DNA from: Cephalotus follicularis
Taxonomy: Eukaryota > Streptophyta > Magnoliopsida > Oxalidales > Cephalotaceae
Direction of reading: 5' to 3'
DNA: 64,000 nucleotides
NCBI GenBank assembly: GCA_001972305.1
Contig: BDDD01001369.1
Location: 1 to 64,000 of the forward strand
Shown: positions 33,192-45,178 of the stretch, piece by piece
How positions within the stretch are numbered: the stretch's first letter is position 1
How the letters are laid out: each line of letters begins with the position of its first letter
Program-made: the position numbers and the translations under genes
Notes under the pieces: generated by a model
Seen by the model: the letters and a program-made list of their open reading frames with translations, nothing else
Databases searched by the model: none
Told to the model about the DNA's origin: nothing

Positions 33192-34013
33192 ACACTGACT
33201 GTTACTGTTACTTTTATTATTACTGTATAGTGTACTGAATGACTGTTACTGATACTGTATAATGTTTATGTTCCTCTCCTCCGCCTATAACGCCTAGAGC
33301 GCGTTTATTGCTATTCTTATAGCAGAGGAACCCGAGGAACCGGTCTGCCTAAAATGAAATGACTATTCCTGTCCCGGCTCCTCTGCCTTAAGCTCCTCTT
33401 TTAGTGGGGGATGCCGATGAAGGATTTATTGTGACAGTTAATGATTGTGAATCACTGTTAGTGACTATAGTGACTGTTAATGATTGTTAAGGAATGATAC
33501 TGAATGAATCGTACTATCATTAATTGCTAGTGACTGTGAATGATTGTAGTGAATGAATGAAGTGTTACACTGTTATAATGTATCTCTCATTTGCATTGCA
33601 TATGCTTGCTGCATCTGCATTCATAAATGTATGCTGGTAGTTCCTACACAACCAGTGGTCGCTGACCCATTGCATTTTAATGTAATGGGTCAGGTGCAGG
33701 TGGAGCTTTGTAGCAAGCTGAGGATTGAAGCCCCGGGTGAGTCTCCTCCCTTTCATTGCAGTTCAACGACCCAAGAAGTATAGTGATAAATTATTGTATG
33801 ACCTGTCGACTTGTGGCAGAGCTTCATTATGAACAGTATTGCATAACTTCAGGGTTTATCCACACAAGTGATATATTTTATTGGATCGTTCCACATACAT
33901 TATTATATTATTAAAAGTTTTTAATTTCCTCTGAATATTAGTAAATGAATGATACTGTTCGTAGCACGTCAAACCTTGGGGGTTGACTCTTGGGGTTTGG
34001 GGCGTTACAGTCT

Positions 34014-34027
34014 TGGTATCAGAGCTG
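34014..34027 (+). other. Primer-binding site of element E
   Basis: TGGTATCAGAGCTG starts four bases after the 5' LTR end. TGGTATCAGAG is the classical complement of the initiator tRNA-Met 3' end used by many plant gypsy and copia elements. Confidence 0.88.
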
Positions 34028-34139
34028 CGGTTCTCCTATTCTGGATACCCCAGTAAGGAGTCCTTGGCTTGTAAAGTTAATTGCATGCGGATAAGATAAG
34101 TGGATATTAACCCTTCGTTGTTATAAGGAGGGTGAAGAT

Positions 34140-35190
34140 GGACTGTCGTCGAAGTGGGACTGCACGAGGAGCAAGCACTGAGTCACCGATTTGACGTACT
34201 CGAGCTCAGAGAGATGCAAAAGAAGTGAATGTAGCCTAAGAGGCTGAAGTGACAATAAGGGTTCTAACGTATCAAATGGATAAATGATTGATAGAATGAA
34301 TCGCAATGGACAAGTGACAGACTGTATGGACTGAAAGGAATGAATGATTGATTGGATGGACCTAAAATCATAAGCGTTTGACTGAATGAATGATAATTGA
34401 CTGATTGATTGATTGATGGACTAAATGGTTTAATGGACTCTAAGCTAGAACCCTTGGAAACTACCTAGTGAATATTGAGTGAATGATTGATTGTATAACG
34501 GATCGAATGAATGATCGAACGACTGATTGGACGTCTAAATGAAAGAATGACTGGTTAAAAAGGAGGGAAGCGGTTAACTACTTATATATACTGGTATGGG
34601 ACAGCATATATATTTGGCGAACCACTAGATGTTAACTATATGTTGGTATGAGACGATATATATGTACCTAGTCAGCTTCTAGATTCCTCGTAAAGTGCTA
34701 AGTGAATATGGATCGTATCAATATCGTATCGTTATTAAATCGCATCGAATCATTATGGATCATTATTGGACCAAGAACCTCGGAGGACTGGGAATGAACG
34801 AATTGTGACCGAATGGATCGTTAATGAATGGGTTGATATCGAATGGACTAAGAATGAATGGATTGTGATTGAATGGACTGTTATTGAATGAATTGTGAAT
34901 GAACGAATTGAATGATTACGGATTGTACGGTCATGGAATGATTATGGAATGATGGGCTATTTGCACGTAATGCGTTCGTGGATTAAGACAGGAAGGTATG
35001 ACCTTCAATGTGCCAGAGTAGTCTCTGTTCCAGCCTTAGAACGCTAACCGAACCAAATAATGTCTAATATGAAGACTCATAGACTCTTAAGGTAAAGTTG
35101 TACTACTTGCCTGGCACATGTTATGGACAGTAGCAGATGAGTACCGAAATTAGAGGCTGTCCCTGTAATTAGTGAATACTCGGACATGTT
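34140..35190 (+). other. Gag position of element E, low-complexity remnant
   Basis: Where gag should be, there is no ORF. Much of 34240-34970 consists of irregular GAATGAATG, GATTGATTGA and GAATGGAT words. Recognisable coding sequence starts again only near 35185. Confidence 0.6.
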
Positions 35191-35930
35191 CCAGGAAAAC
35201 TAACGTCTTACCTCCTTATAGAGATGAAGAGTTTTCTACGGACTTGATACCGGAACATCACCTATATCGAGAGCTCCCTATTGAATGGCTCCCCGTAAAT
35301 TGAAGGATTCTCACGCATAGCTACCCCTCTGACCCGATTGACGCAGAAGAATGTGGCTTTTGAATGGAATGAACAATGTGAACGGAGCTTCCAGGAGCTC
35401 AAACATCGTTTGACTTCTGCGCCTATCTTGGCTCTGCCAGAAGGCAGTGAAGGTTTTGTAGTGTACAGTGATGCATCAGGCAGTGGCTTGGGATGTGTCC
35501 CGCTATAGAATGAAATGGTGATCGCATACGCTTCACGGAATTGAAGCTCCTTCAAGGAAATTACCCAACTCACGCCTGGAGTTGGCGGCAGTAGTTTTAT
35601 GCTGTGGAAATGGAGACAGTATCTATACGGGATGAACTTCCAGGTGTATACCGATCGTAAAAGCTTAAAATACCTGTTTTCACAGAAAGTCTTGAACATA
35701 AGAAAGAGAAGATGAATGGAAATTGTTCAATGACTACAATTTCCATTTAGGAAAGGTCAATGTTGTGGCAGACGCGTTAAGTCGCCAGTTAGCCTGCTTA
35801 ACGATTTCTCATATACAGGTACGCCAATGTTATTGGAAAACTCAATGTACGGATGGAATGCTGTTTAAGGCTACAATGAATGATCAAGGTGAATGGAAAT
35901 GTGATTCTGGATTCCTGGTGACGAATTAAT
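35185..35930 (+). pseudogene. RT/RNase H remnant of element E
   Basis: A short RT N-terminal trace (IDLIP, then RAPY-like sequence, near 35245-35290) passes directly into RT C-terminal and RNase H sequence. That reads LTQKNVAFEWNEQCERSFQE, ILALPEGSEGFVVYSDASGS and, in another frame, HLGKVNVVADALSRQLA (35748-35798). The RT fingers and the YVDD box are deleted. Several stops and frameshifts interrupt the rest. The motif order is that of chromovirus-type gypsy pol. Confidence 0.8.
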
Positions 35931-35959
35931 AAGATTCTGAGGTAGAGTTTGTATCCTTT

Positions 35960-36560
35960 ATAGAATTAAGGGATGAGCTGTTGTCGTACGCTCACCCTTC
36001 CAGGTTTTCGGTGCATCCGGCGATTAGCAAGATGTACTAAGAACTGAAACTCATAATGATATAAATAAAGAGTAGGCACCGTTACCACGGGCTTGCCTTA
36101 CCCCTCAACTTACGAGATCGATACCTACCGTGAAAGGTAGTATATATATATACCATGAATCAGAATAGTACAATGTGAAGCATCTTGGTTTGCCAAGAAC
36201 AATGACTAAACCGAATGTTATATGAATAATTGCTGATCGCTTCTCTAAAAGTGCTCTTCTCTTGCGATCAAAAACCATCTACTCTCTTGAACGGATGGCA
36301 GCTTTGTACATTTCAGAGAATGTAAGGCTCCACGGAGTGCCGATCCCCGTAATGTCTGACAGGGACCCTCGTTATTACGTCCCAATTCTGAGAAAATTAC
36401 AAGCAACTCTTGGTACTCGACAGTGTTCTAACATATTTTTTATCCCCAGGCTGAAGATCAGTCTGAAAGAATCCCATTTTGTTAGTTCGAAATGGGCAAT
36501 CAGAGTATTTTGGGACCAGAGTTGGTACAAGAAACGAGGGAGGAAGTCAAAATGATCAAG
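35960..36560 (+). pseudogene. Integrase remnant of element E
   Basis: The zinc-domain trace YAHPSRFSVHPAISKMY (about 35980-36040) is followed by GLPRTMTKPNVI, ADRFSKSALLL, KTIYSLERMAALYISENVRL and MSDRDPRY (first and second catalytic Asp region). A frameshift after LGTRQC destroys the segment with the catalytic Glu. Sequence 36561-37044 has no ORF. Confidence 0.8.
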
Positions 36561-37044
36561 GTAAGACGGTTAAACGATATGAAACATGACAGAAAAGTCA
36601 TGCGGATCATCGCATAAAGAAACTGGAAGGTACAGTAGGAGGCCAGGAGAGCCGAGAAATTCCCTATTGACCTCAGATTTGATATAGGAGTGCGAAACAG
36701 AAGCGTGATAATGATAATGATGAGCGAAATTGATGGAATTTTGGAAATGAATCAGTAACAGAGCCATATCTTATGGAATTAGTAAATGGAATTAATGTGT
36801 TGTATTGATGAGATAACTACGGAAAAGTAATCAAAATTGTCGTGAATCAAATGAATACGGGACGAATGGTCAAGGAATGAATGGTTATAAGACGTATTGA
36901 ATCGCATTGTGCTGATATTGCATCTTAATTGTGTGTATTGTTGATGTAACTTTATGCGAATAGAGGACGCAACAGAAGAGTGGGAAAATGATATGGAAGT
37001 GACATATCCTCACCCGTTTTGATCCTAGAATCTCGGGATGAGAT

Positions 37045-37061
37045 NGTTTAGGGTTTAGGGT
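37045..37061 (+). other. Ambiguous base and telomere-like repeat at the 3' LTR boundary
   Basis: An N at 37045 is followed by GTTTAGGGTTTAGGG directly before the 3' LTR. Two TTTAGGG units match the plant telomere repeat and stand where the polypurine tract should be. Confidence 0.7.
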
Positions 37062-38689
37062 TGTAACGCCCAGAAATTTATTATATAAATGAATGACTGT
37101 TGGACTGAAGTGTTAAGCCGAATTTACTTAATGGAAATTGGGCGAAAATGTGATAATGTCATTGGGCTAGAATGGAATTAATGAAGGAATGTCTATTTAT
37201 TTACTTGGGCCAAATTGGATTAAATGAGAAAATGAGAATTGGGCTTGGAAATGTGCCTTTTTGGTAATGGGCCAATTGTTATAAATAAAGGAAAAGGAAG
37301 GCTTGGGTTGAATTTGGTGAAAAAGGAGAATTGGACCAACTCCTTAGTCCTCAGCCCACTTTGTAAATGAATTGGTAGAATTGTCTCAAGAATTCTAGAG
37401 ACTTCCTTTGCTGGTTATAAAAGAGAAGGAAATGGAGAGTGAGAGGGCTGCTGACATTTTATGAGAGAAAGAGGCAATGAGAGTTATCAAGGAATGAACA
37501 AAGGGAAGAGGAGTGGAGAAAGGATGCAGATTGAAGACAAGGAAGTGTGTTACAAGCCCTCAGATTCCAGGTAGGTTCTATTACCTACTCAGTGCTGATG
37601 TTTATTGTAAATGTCGTATACTATAATTTAATGTACTGAATGAATGAGTGTAAGGATAGATTGTACATAATGGTCCTCCGCAAATTGTGGGTATTAGATT
37701 ACTGTATAAATATGGAATGAGTGATTATGTACAATGATGCATGAACCCGAGCATGTGAGGTAAGGCGCTCGACGTGCGTATTGAGTGTTGAGCAACATTC
37801 TAGCAAGCATCCTTAGCATGTGAGCTAGTGCTCGAGCATAACCGTCTTTGACAGCTCGTTTGGCGCTGAGTCTCGGCGAGTTAAGGGCTTTAGTGTGTTT
37901 GTCTGGTGGTTGTGATGCGTTTTATGGTGGTGGCCGGAGTTGTGGACGACCGGTGAGTCAACTCAGTGAGTTGAACTCACTGGCCGGCCGTGACAGCTCG
38001 TTTCGCGGCGAGTCTCTGGCAGTGACTCGTAGAATTGATGATTGTGAGGCGATTTTGGGTGGTGACCGAAGCTGTGGTTGACCGGCGAGTTGACTCAGTG
38101 AGTTGACTCACTGACCGACCGTGACAGCGCGTTTCACGGCAAGTCACGGTGAGCCTCCGATGGTTTTGAACATATCGTCCAATGTGGAACCTGTTTTTGG
38201 GTTTCGCTGGAGCTGAGTGAGTTGGCCGGAAACTGGCCGAAGCTCTGATGATGGCTGTGCTTGGTTTCCGTGCGTAGAGTGTAACGGAAATATGTTGTAC
38301 ATGCAGGATAAAGGAAACAATCAAGAATAAACGAAACGATCAAGGATAGAGGATTTTTGAGCTTTACGAGATCAGTTGCTACGAGGTAGGTTATACTATT
38401 GCTTGCATTACATTCATGCATTCTAAATAATTATATAGATTGATGTGTACGAATTGTATTTGTATGGATGCATGATTGTGTATATATATATAAGAGCATA
38501 CGGATGGATATATATATACTGCATATGGCATATGATATAAGGTTTCGATATTGAATTAAGAGGAGATGAGTTCTTGCCTTCTCTCAATTCACGGGCTATG
38601 GGATGAACCTTAAAAAGGGTTTTGAACTGTTTTGGACATAGTTCCAATGGTTTACGAACTCTTTCGCAAACTACATTTTCTATCAAAAC

Positions 38690-38815
38690 CGTCGACGCTT
38701 TCTGCTTTCAAAACCAAACCTGTCGACGCTTTCATGTCTTAAACTGAGTAGTCGATGTTTTATACTTTCTAAAACTGTCGACGCTCTATGAGTTAAACCA
38801 AACAGTCGATGCCTT
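38690..38815. repeat. GTCGACGCTTT motif cluster in LTR F1
   Basis: Five copies of GTCGACGCT or GTCGATG-type words, each preceded by AAACC-like or AAACT-like sequence, occur in about 125 bp. Confidence 0.8.
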
Positions 38816-39516
38816 ATGCTTAGTGCCCTATTCAGCCCAAACACACTATTTTACATGGTTTTTTATCCAAAATGGTTTTATCTTCAACCGGATTCCATAG
38901 AAAGCCTCCCTAAGGCTTTGTAACCTATGGAAATCCTTATGTATCACTTTTGATTTCTAAATCGATGTTCAAGCGAAGTTTTAAGGAAAGTACTCAATAA
39001 AAGAGTTTTACGCAAATGGTTTCTAAATGGTTTTCAAAATGGTCAGGTAGTTCCATTGGGATATCGAGACGCGGATATCTTATTTGGACTTCCTTTCCAT
39101 TGTTTTATGGATTTCAAAATGGTCAGGTACTTCCATTGGGACATCTGGGCGCGGATACTCCCATTTGGACTCCCTTTCCATTCATTATAACTTCGATAGG
39201 GACTAAGCAAATGATATATGAAAAATTGATTACAAAATGGATTATGGACACAAAAATGGCCATTGGATATGAAAAATGACTTATGATTATGAAATGATCT
39301 TTATATGATTTGACGGATGTGGATCCTATGAGATCCTTTATGAAATGGTCCCCATCCTTTAAACCAATATATGTTATGGGTTACGAGTATTACAAGGTAC
39401 AACTATGATATATACTATTGTTTGAGACCTATGAGATAACCCATCCATAACCTACATTTCTGTCGCGAGGATTATGGGTGTTCGATCACATCATCATTGG
39501 AGGTTACCAGCGCCTA

Positions 39517-39735
39517 TGGGTTCTGACCGTTTTTACGGTTTACCACTATACTATGGGTTCTGACCATTTTTATGGCTTTACCACTCTATGGGTTCTGACC
39601 GTTTTTACGGCTTTACCACTATACTACGGGTTCTGACCGTTTTTATGGCTTTACCACTATACTACGGGTTCTGACCGTTTTTACGGCTTTACCACTATAC
39701 TTATGGGCTCTGACCGTTTTTACGGCTTAGCCATG
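39517..39735 (+). repeat. Tandem 37-39 bp repeat with hairpin core, LTR F1
   Basis: Six units share the words GGGTTCTGACC and TTTACCACTATAC. The core CCGT-TTTT-ACGG is an inverted repeat. The second unit has CCAT-TTTT-ATGG, changed on both arms, and the fourth has CCGT-TTTT-ATGG, which allows a G-U pair in RNA. Confidence 0.88.
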
Positions 39736-42700
39736 ATGTGATCAGTGTTATCTCTTCCCCACTCGGCTACGATCTCAAAAGGGTAGGTAGTCGGTGGTAG
39801 TACTATCTCGGACCGGAGGGGCAGAGTAGTACTCAGACCTATGGACTGGTTGTCCCTATGATTGATATTGATTGTTATATGGATTGTCTGCAGGCCTATG
39901 GCCTTTTATGTGATTAGGACCAGCCCAGTATACAACTGCTTAGGGACAGTTGGTATACTGACGCCGTCCGCAATTGTCATTTGTGCACACGACATACCAT
40001 ACATATATACTATACCATTGCACGCATATCACCATTATGCTGATGCACTACATGACATACATTGATATACTATTGCACGCATATCACCATTATGCTGATG
40101 CACTACATGACATACATTGATATACTGTTGCACACATACACTATTATACTGTTGCATGCATAGCATAGTATACCTACACGACATTATGTCGCTGACCCAT
40201 TTCCCCTGTGTGCGGAATGGGTCAGGCTCCGACACAGGTGATGGACTGCAGTGAGGTAAGCTGAGAAGGACAGGTTTTCTATAACAGATTTTGTTAGCCA
40301 ATTGTATATGGAGTTGCTTGTATATGGATTTACTTATATGAAGTGTATTAAATGAGACAGGCTGAGACGGATGGATTCTTTATAACATATTTTGATTTGC
40401 CCTATTGTACATGGTCTTACTTATGGTAAAGGATATGAGTTTGTTTATATGAGTTGTAAAAAGGGCCTCGAGTTATAAATGAACTGTACTGTATGTTAGA
40501 CTTGTTATGTATAAGAGACAGATGTAAACATATATTAGAGATGTTTTATTTCAGCTATCAACCTGCCGACATGTGGCAGTGCTTATGATATGTGTATTGA
40601 TGTATTAAACAGGGACAAGCCCATCATTTGAGGCATTAGAATGATATGATACTGGTTTAGTTGTGATTGCCGAGGGCTGAGCCCGTATATATACATAAAC
40701 TGCCGATTCCTCATTCGGGAGTGTTGAGATATAAATTGAGTTTTCCTTTACAGGGTGTTTAGTCCTATAAACGAATACTTCATGCCGAAATTTCGGGAGA
40801 TTTTAAGAGTTAGTTTTTATTTGGATTGATTAATTCCGCTGATGTTATATATTTGATTCTTCCGCTTATATGACTTTGATTTAAAGTTTTAAATTTATAG
40901 CACTTTTTGGAGTATGAATTATATGATATAAATGGATTGAAGGAAATGAATATCACGCGTCGGATCGTGGGGGTTTACTCTCGCGATTCGGGGCGCGACA
41001 TGATAAGTGCAGTGAATGAAATTAATGAATGAATGATAAGTGCAGAGAAGTGATAAGTGTAGTGAAATGTAGATGATAGGTATAGTGTAATAAATAAATA
41101 AAGGCAGACCCCAGAATGTAAGGTTAATGTAGTGTAATGTTAATTTAGTGTAGTGTCAATGTATTGCACTGTACCGGATCACCGACCGAGATGAGCCGGT
41201 AAGGCTATCTTTGAGATGAGCCTGGAGGATCACCGAGATAGCCCAATGGATCACCGACCAAGATGAGCTGTCGGATCAGCAACTGAGATGAGCCGACTAA
41301 TCACCGACCGAGATAAGCCACACTGACTATTACTGTTACTGTTATTATTACTGTATAGTGTACTGAATGACTGTTACTGTTACTGATACTGTATAATGTT
41401 TATGTTTCTCTCCTCCGCCTATAACGCCTAGAGCGCGTTTATTGCTCTTCCTACAGCCAAGGAACGCGAGGAACCGGTTTGCCTAAAATGCAATGACTAT
41501 TCCTGTCCCGGCTCCTCTGCCTTAACGTCTGGAGTGCGTTAGTGCTCCTCCTTTAGTAGGGGATGCCGAGGAAGGATTTATTGTGACGGTTAATGATTGT
41601 GAATGACTGTTAGTGACTATAGTGGCTGTTAATGATTGTTAAGGAACGATACTGAATGAATCGTACTATCATTAACTGCTAGTGACTGTGAACGATTGTA
41701 GTGAATGAATGAAGTGTTATACTTTTATACTGCATCTCTCATTTGCATTACATATGCTTGCTGCATCTGCATTCATAAATGTATGCTGGTAGTTCCTACA
41801 TGACCAGTGGTCGCTGACCCATTGCATTTTAATGTAATGGGTCAGATACATGTGGAGCTTCGCAGCAAGCTAAGGATTGAAGCCCCGGGTGAGTCTCCTC
41901 CCTTTCATTACAGTTCAACGACTCAAGAAGTATAGTGATAAATTATTGTATGACCTGTCGGCTTGTGACAGAGCTTCATTATGAACAGTATTGCATAACT
42001 TCGTGGTTTATCCACACAAGTGATATATTTTATTGGATCGTTTCGCATGCATTATTATATTGTTAAAAGTTTTTTATTTCCGTTGAATATTAGTAAATGA
42101 ATGATACTGTTCGTAACGCGTTAGACCTTGGGGGTTGACTCCCGAGGTTTGGGGCGTTACACCTATTGCATCGTCATATATTTATTCTGTTTTAGACTCT
42201 GTTACCTACTACATATATTTGAGTTCTTTTGATGATAAATCTATTTCTGATAAAAATCGGAACTTCTGTTGATTCTGTTTTATAAATCAGATTTCTGATT
42301 TTCATTCTTATTATGTTTAAGTTTGTTTTATTCTTCTAGTTATAATTATTTTTATACATTTTTACGCGAGCAAAACTCTGTCTGAGTCTTTTGTTCCATC
42401 TCACTATTTCTGTGAGTTGAACCATTTTATTTTCAGTTCGGATGGGTTTTTTCTGTTGAGTTCCGTCTGTCCAAGTCAGTTAGTCTATTGAGGTGAGACC
42501 ACAAGGACATGTTTATCAGGTTGTAGTACTTAAATTTTTGCATTTATGTATTTCTTTATATAATTTGTTTTCCATTTTTGATAAGATGGGTGAAGCCCTA
42601 TGATTTGTTTCATTTGTGATTTTTCCTCCTACGGGAGTGTGGTTGCTGAGAGCTGAGCCCATTTTATAAATTGTGTTTTTCTTTACAAGGGGCATAGTCC

Positions 42701-43140
42701 GATAAACGAATACTACATGCCCGATTTTCGTAAAATTTTAAGAGTTAAAATTATTTTCAAGTTTTTCAAGAAATTTTTATGTTTTCTTTATGTTTTGAAG
42801 AAATTCTCTGTTAGAAATGCAATTTCTGAAACTCTGATCTGCTGAATCTACGAGGTGAGTCTCTGATGGGAGGCTTGGCCTCGTAGTGGGCACGACGGAT
42901 TCCAGCTAGGCTGGGTCTGGCGTGTCAGGTTAAAGTGTCATCTTATGTAAAACCTAGGTGTATTTTCATACTTTACCCAAGAGGGTAAAAAGGTCATTAA
43001 ATATAGTTTTAAGTGGATTGCAGACGTGACTAACGGAGTCTTGCACGGTCAACTAACGTTAGGTGTCAACATCTCTGACTTATAACAGATTAGTTGTTTC
43101 TATGTCCTTATTAAAACATGAGTAGTTAAAGTGTCATCTT

Positions 43141-43973
43141 ATATAAAACCTAGACGTATTTTCGTACTTTACCCTAGTTTTTTTTATTTTGGTTTTATAT
43201 ATTAAAAATACATTTTAATTTTAAAACAGTAATGGTGGCGTCCAAATTACCGTGCCCACATCCGTCGATTAGATCGGACGGTCTAACTCGTTGATTGAAT
43301 CATACATAATAATTTTAAAAAAAATAAAATATCTTTGTTATAGAATATAAATTTATATCTTTTTTACTTAAATTGCTTAAGAAATTTTTTAATAGGACTT
43401 CCCAATTATTTAAATTTTTTGTTTTAGTCTCTCCAAATTTTCATGACTAGATTCATCTCTATCGATGGATCATTTTCCATAAATTCAACTATTGAAATAA
43501 ATGTTTTGTATGTATAGATCTAGCATATTAAATTTCAGAGTAATTAAAATTTTTAACTATTTCTTCTTTTCTTAAAAATTCAACCGTTTTATAATTTTCT
43601 CATTTAGTGTAAAAAAATATAAAAGAATAGCTTATTCGATGAATGATCTAGAAATGTTCAAATGACTTAAAAATTGACATACATATTTTATATAGGTAGA
43701 ATATCTAATCCAACAGTTGGATTCTTGAAATATAATATATAACTATAACAATTAGTTGACAAGAATACAAGCTTGTGTTATATGTTAAGGATAACCACTA
43801 TCCCCATAATTTATAATTTTTGAATTTAAAAAAAAATGTTTTTTTTTGTCACCCGACCGATCCGATTGGTTGGACAGTCATATCAATCCAATCCAATCCG
43901 GAACAAAGCTAAAAACGATTTTTAAGGGTTATAGGATCATAAGGAAGTCCAAATTCGATCCAAACCGGTCATG
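43141..43973. other. AT-rich non-coding stretch
   Basis: No ORF, no element ends and no tandem array were seen. It lies between the inverted-arm repeat and the next LTR fragment. It includes poly-A and poly-T runs near 43830-43850. Confidence 0.55.
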
Positions 43974-44925
43974 TCACGCCCCAAGCCTAGGTCGTCCGTT
44001 ATGACGCACACGACAAATTGATCCATTTAATCATTCTTACCTAGTTAACACACTAATATCCAATAACTGAAAACTGAAACACATTCTAATTTATTTCAAT
44101 ATCAATGTGAGGAAAATAATATGCAGTAATAATATTATTACAATTGTGCATACATGCTAATCGCTCTTCAAATATAAACTAAAACGCAAATAATGATCTC
44201 TCTTGTACTATATACATATTTTTATTTCAAAACACTATCATTACAACTATAGTAACTGAAAATAAAAATAAAATAGTTGTCTTCTCAAGTTCGATCCTTG
44301 ACAAATACGTAATCACTATTTCTCCTTCCCCTTAACCTTCTCCGTTCCCTGGTCTAAAAAGAGATAGTTTGATAAAAGAAAGCTATATGCAATGGAGTGC
44401 AACAGTAATAACAAATATATGCGTGACATGTTAAATTCGTGAATGTCAGTTGCAGTTAGTTATATATAACAGTCATCACAAACTGGTTGTTATATATAAG
44501 TGAACCAAACAATCATTTCAAACACTTAAGAATCAAACAGTAGGTATGTGATTCAAACAATTGACGATTATAAATAGTGGTCAAACGGACCCACTTGTTT
44601 GTCGTGCAAACAATCCCTCAAACAAAAAGCAAAATTCAATAACCAGGTGTTTCATGAATTTGGTAAATAGTGACTTTGCGGTCATTGTTAGATTATCGGT
44701 GTCCTTGTATGCCACAAGGTGGCTACATGCTTATATATATACACTATTGATTAATACATTCTTAGTTTCATTCATGTTTCATTGTGCATATTTCTATTTT
44801 AAATGGCATTTACTATATGTATATCCCAAACCAAAACTATGGATCAGATTAATTAACACATTAACTGAATACACATATTTCTACTCCAAAAATGGCATTT
44901 ATTGTGCACATTTCTAGTCTAGTTG
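43974..44925 (-). mobile_element. LTR fragment (family H)
   Basis: It begins TGTCACGCCCCAAGCC, which on the minus strand is the typical LTR 3' terminus GGGGCGTGACA. The other end cannot be defined, and near 44925 the sequence changes to family F LTR. The ORF at 44561-44917 has no recognised domain and is probably chance. The class follows from terminus similarity only. Confidence 0.5.
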
Positions 44926-45178
44926 GACTTCCTTTCCATTGTTTTATAAACTTCGATAGAGATCAACCAAATGTTTATGGAAATGGTTACAGAAAACGGT
45001 TTTGGAAAACGGTTACAGAAAATGGTTATGAAAATGGTTTTATAAACTATTTGACGGATGTGGATCCTACTTGATCCTTTCTATTAGGTCCCTATCATTT
45101 CTATGGTAATACGGTTATGGGCTACGAGTATTATACGGCTATGATTGATGGTTGTTATTATTTGAGACCTAACGAGAT

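Larger units (their letters stand above)
30547..34009 (+). repeat. 5' LTR of element E
   Basis: A 3463 bp LTR. Positions 30547-31334 match 37062-37844, and 32873-34009 match 41001-42161 of the 3' LTR. Between them lies a block (31335-32872) absent from the 3' LTR. The PBS follows four bases after its end. Confidence 0.85.
37845..41000 (+). mobile_element. 5'-truncated LTR (family F, copy 1)
   Basis: It ends at the LTR-type terminus GGGGCGCGACA (41000). No TG start is found at 37845, so the 5' end is lost. It begins with two ~135 bp repeats containing AACTCAGTGAGTT and GTGACAGC (to about 38150), relatives of which occur at 56050-56370. Other parts are a GTCGACGCTTT cluster (38690-38810), the hairpin array (39517-39735), a duplicated 60 bp block (about 40010-40120) and the terminal hairpin block (about 40748-40785). 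No coding domain. Confidence 0.75.
30547..42161 (+). mobile_element. Ty3/gypsy element (family E), degenerate, initiator-Met PBS
   Basis: The 5' LTR is 30547-34009, the internal region 34010-37061 and the 3' LTR 37062-42161 (interrupted). The LTR has perfect 10 bp inverted ends, TGTAACGCCC and GGGCGTTACA. The flanks CCCAT (30542-30546) and CCTAT (42162-42166) match at 4 of 5 bases. Pol remnants resemble Tekay/Del-type elements. Most of gag and the catalytic half of RT are missing, so it cannot move on its own. Confidence 0.85.
37062..42161 (+). repeat. 3' LTR of element E, with foreign LTR segment
   Basis: Positions 37062-37844 and 41001-42161 match the 5' LTR. The middle 1538 bp of the 5' LTR (31335-32872) is replaced by 37845-41000, part of another LTR. 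The rearrangement therefore combined insertion with deletion. Confidence 0.82.
28693..42927 (+). mobile_element. Solo LTR (family G), split by the 30547-42161 element
   Basis: It consists of 28693-30546 plus 42162-42927, about 2620 bp. It begins TGTGATATCC and ends GGCGTGTCA, with a perfect duplication GGTTA (28688-28692 and 42928-42932). The 5' part holds (AT)n at about 28999, a CT-rich tract (29053-29115) and a GC-rich stretch to 29460. Two near-identical blocks carrying (TA)n and GAGAGGCAATGTCTACA lie at 30317-30365 and 30393-30440. The 3' part has the conserved hairpin block at 42690-42722. No coding domain is seen. Confidence 0.8.
26877..43140. mobile_element. Repeat with inverted arms, split by nested elements
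   Basis: The left arm (about 26877-27145) is the reverse complement of sequence at 28585-28692 and 42928-43140. Shared blocks include TTATTAAAACATG, AATTTTTTGTGTCAAA, CGTGACTAACGGAGTC and GGTCAACTAACGTTA. The right side holds two arm copies, each followed by GTTAAAGTGTCATCTTAT. The form suggests a foldback or MULE-like DNA element, or clustered copies of one. The 27146-28584 interior is AT-rich with no ORF. The nested solo LTR at 28693-42927 splits the right arm. Confidence 0.6.

Noticed and set aside
37051-37060. Interstitial telomere array
   Set aside because: Only about two TTTAGGG units, too few to call a telomere-derived array. Kept only as a boundary oddity.
44561-44917. 118-residue plus-strand ORF
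   Set aside because: No recognised motif, within an LTR-like fragment and AT-rich, so probably a chance frame.
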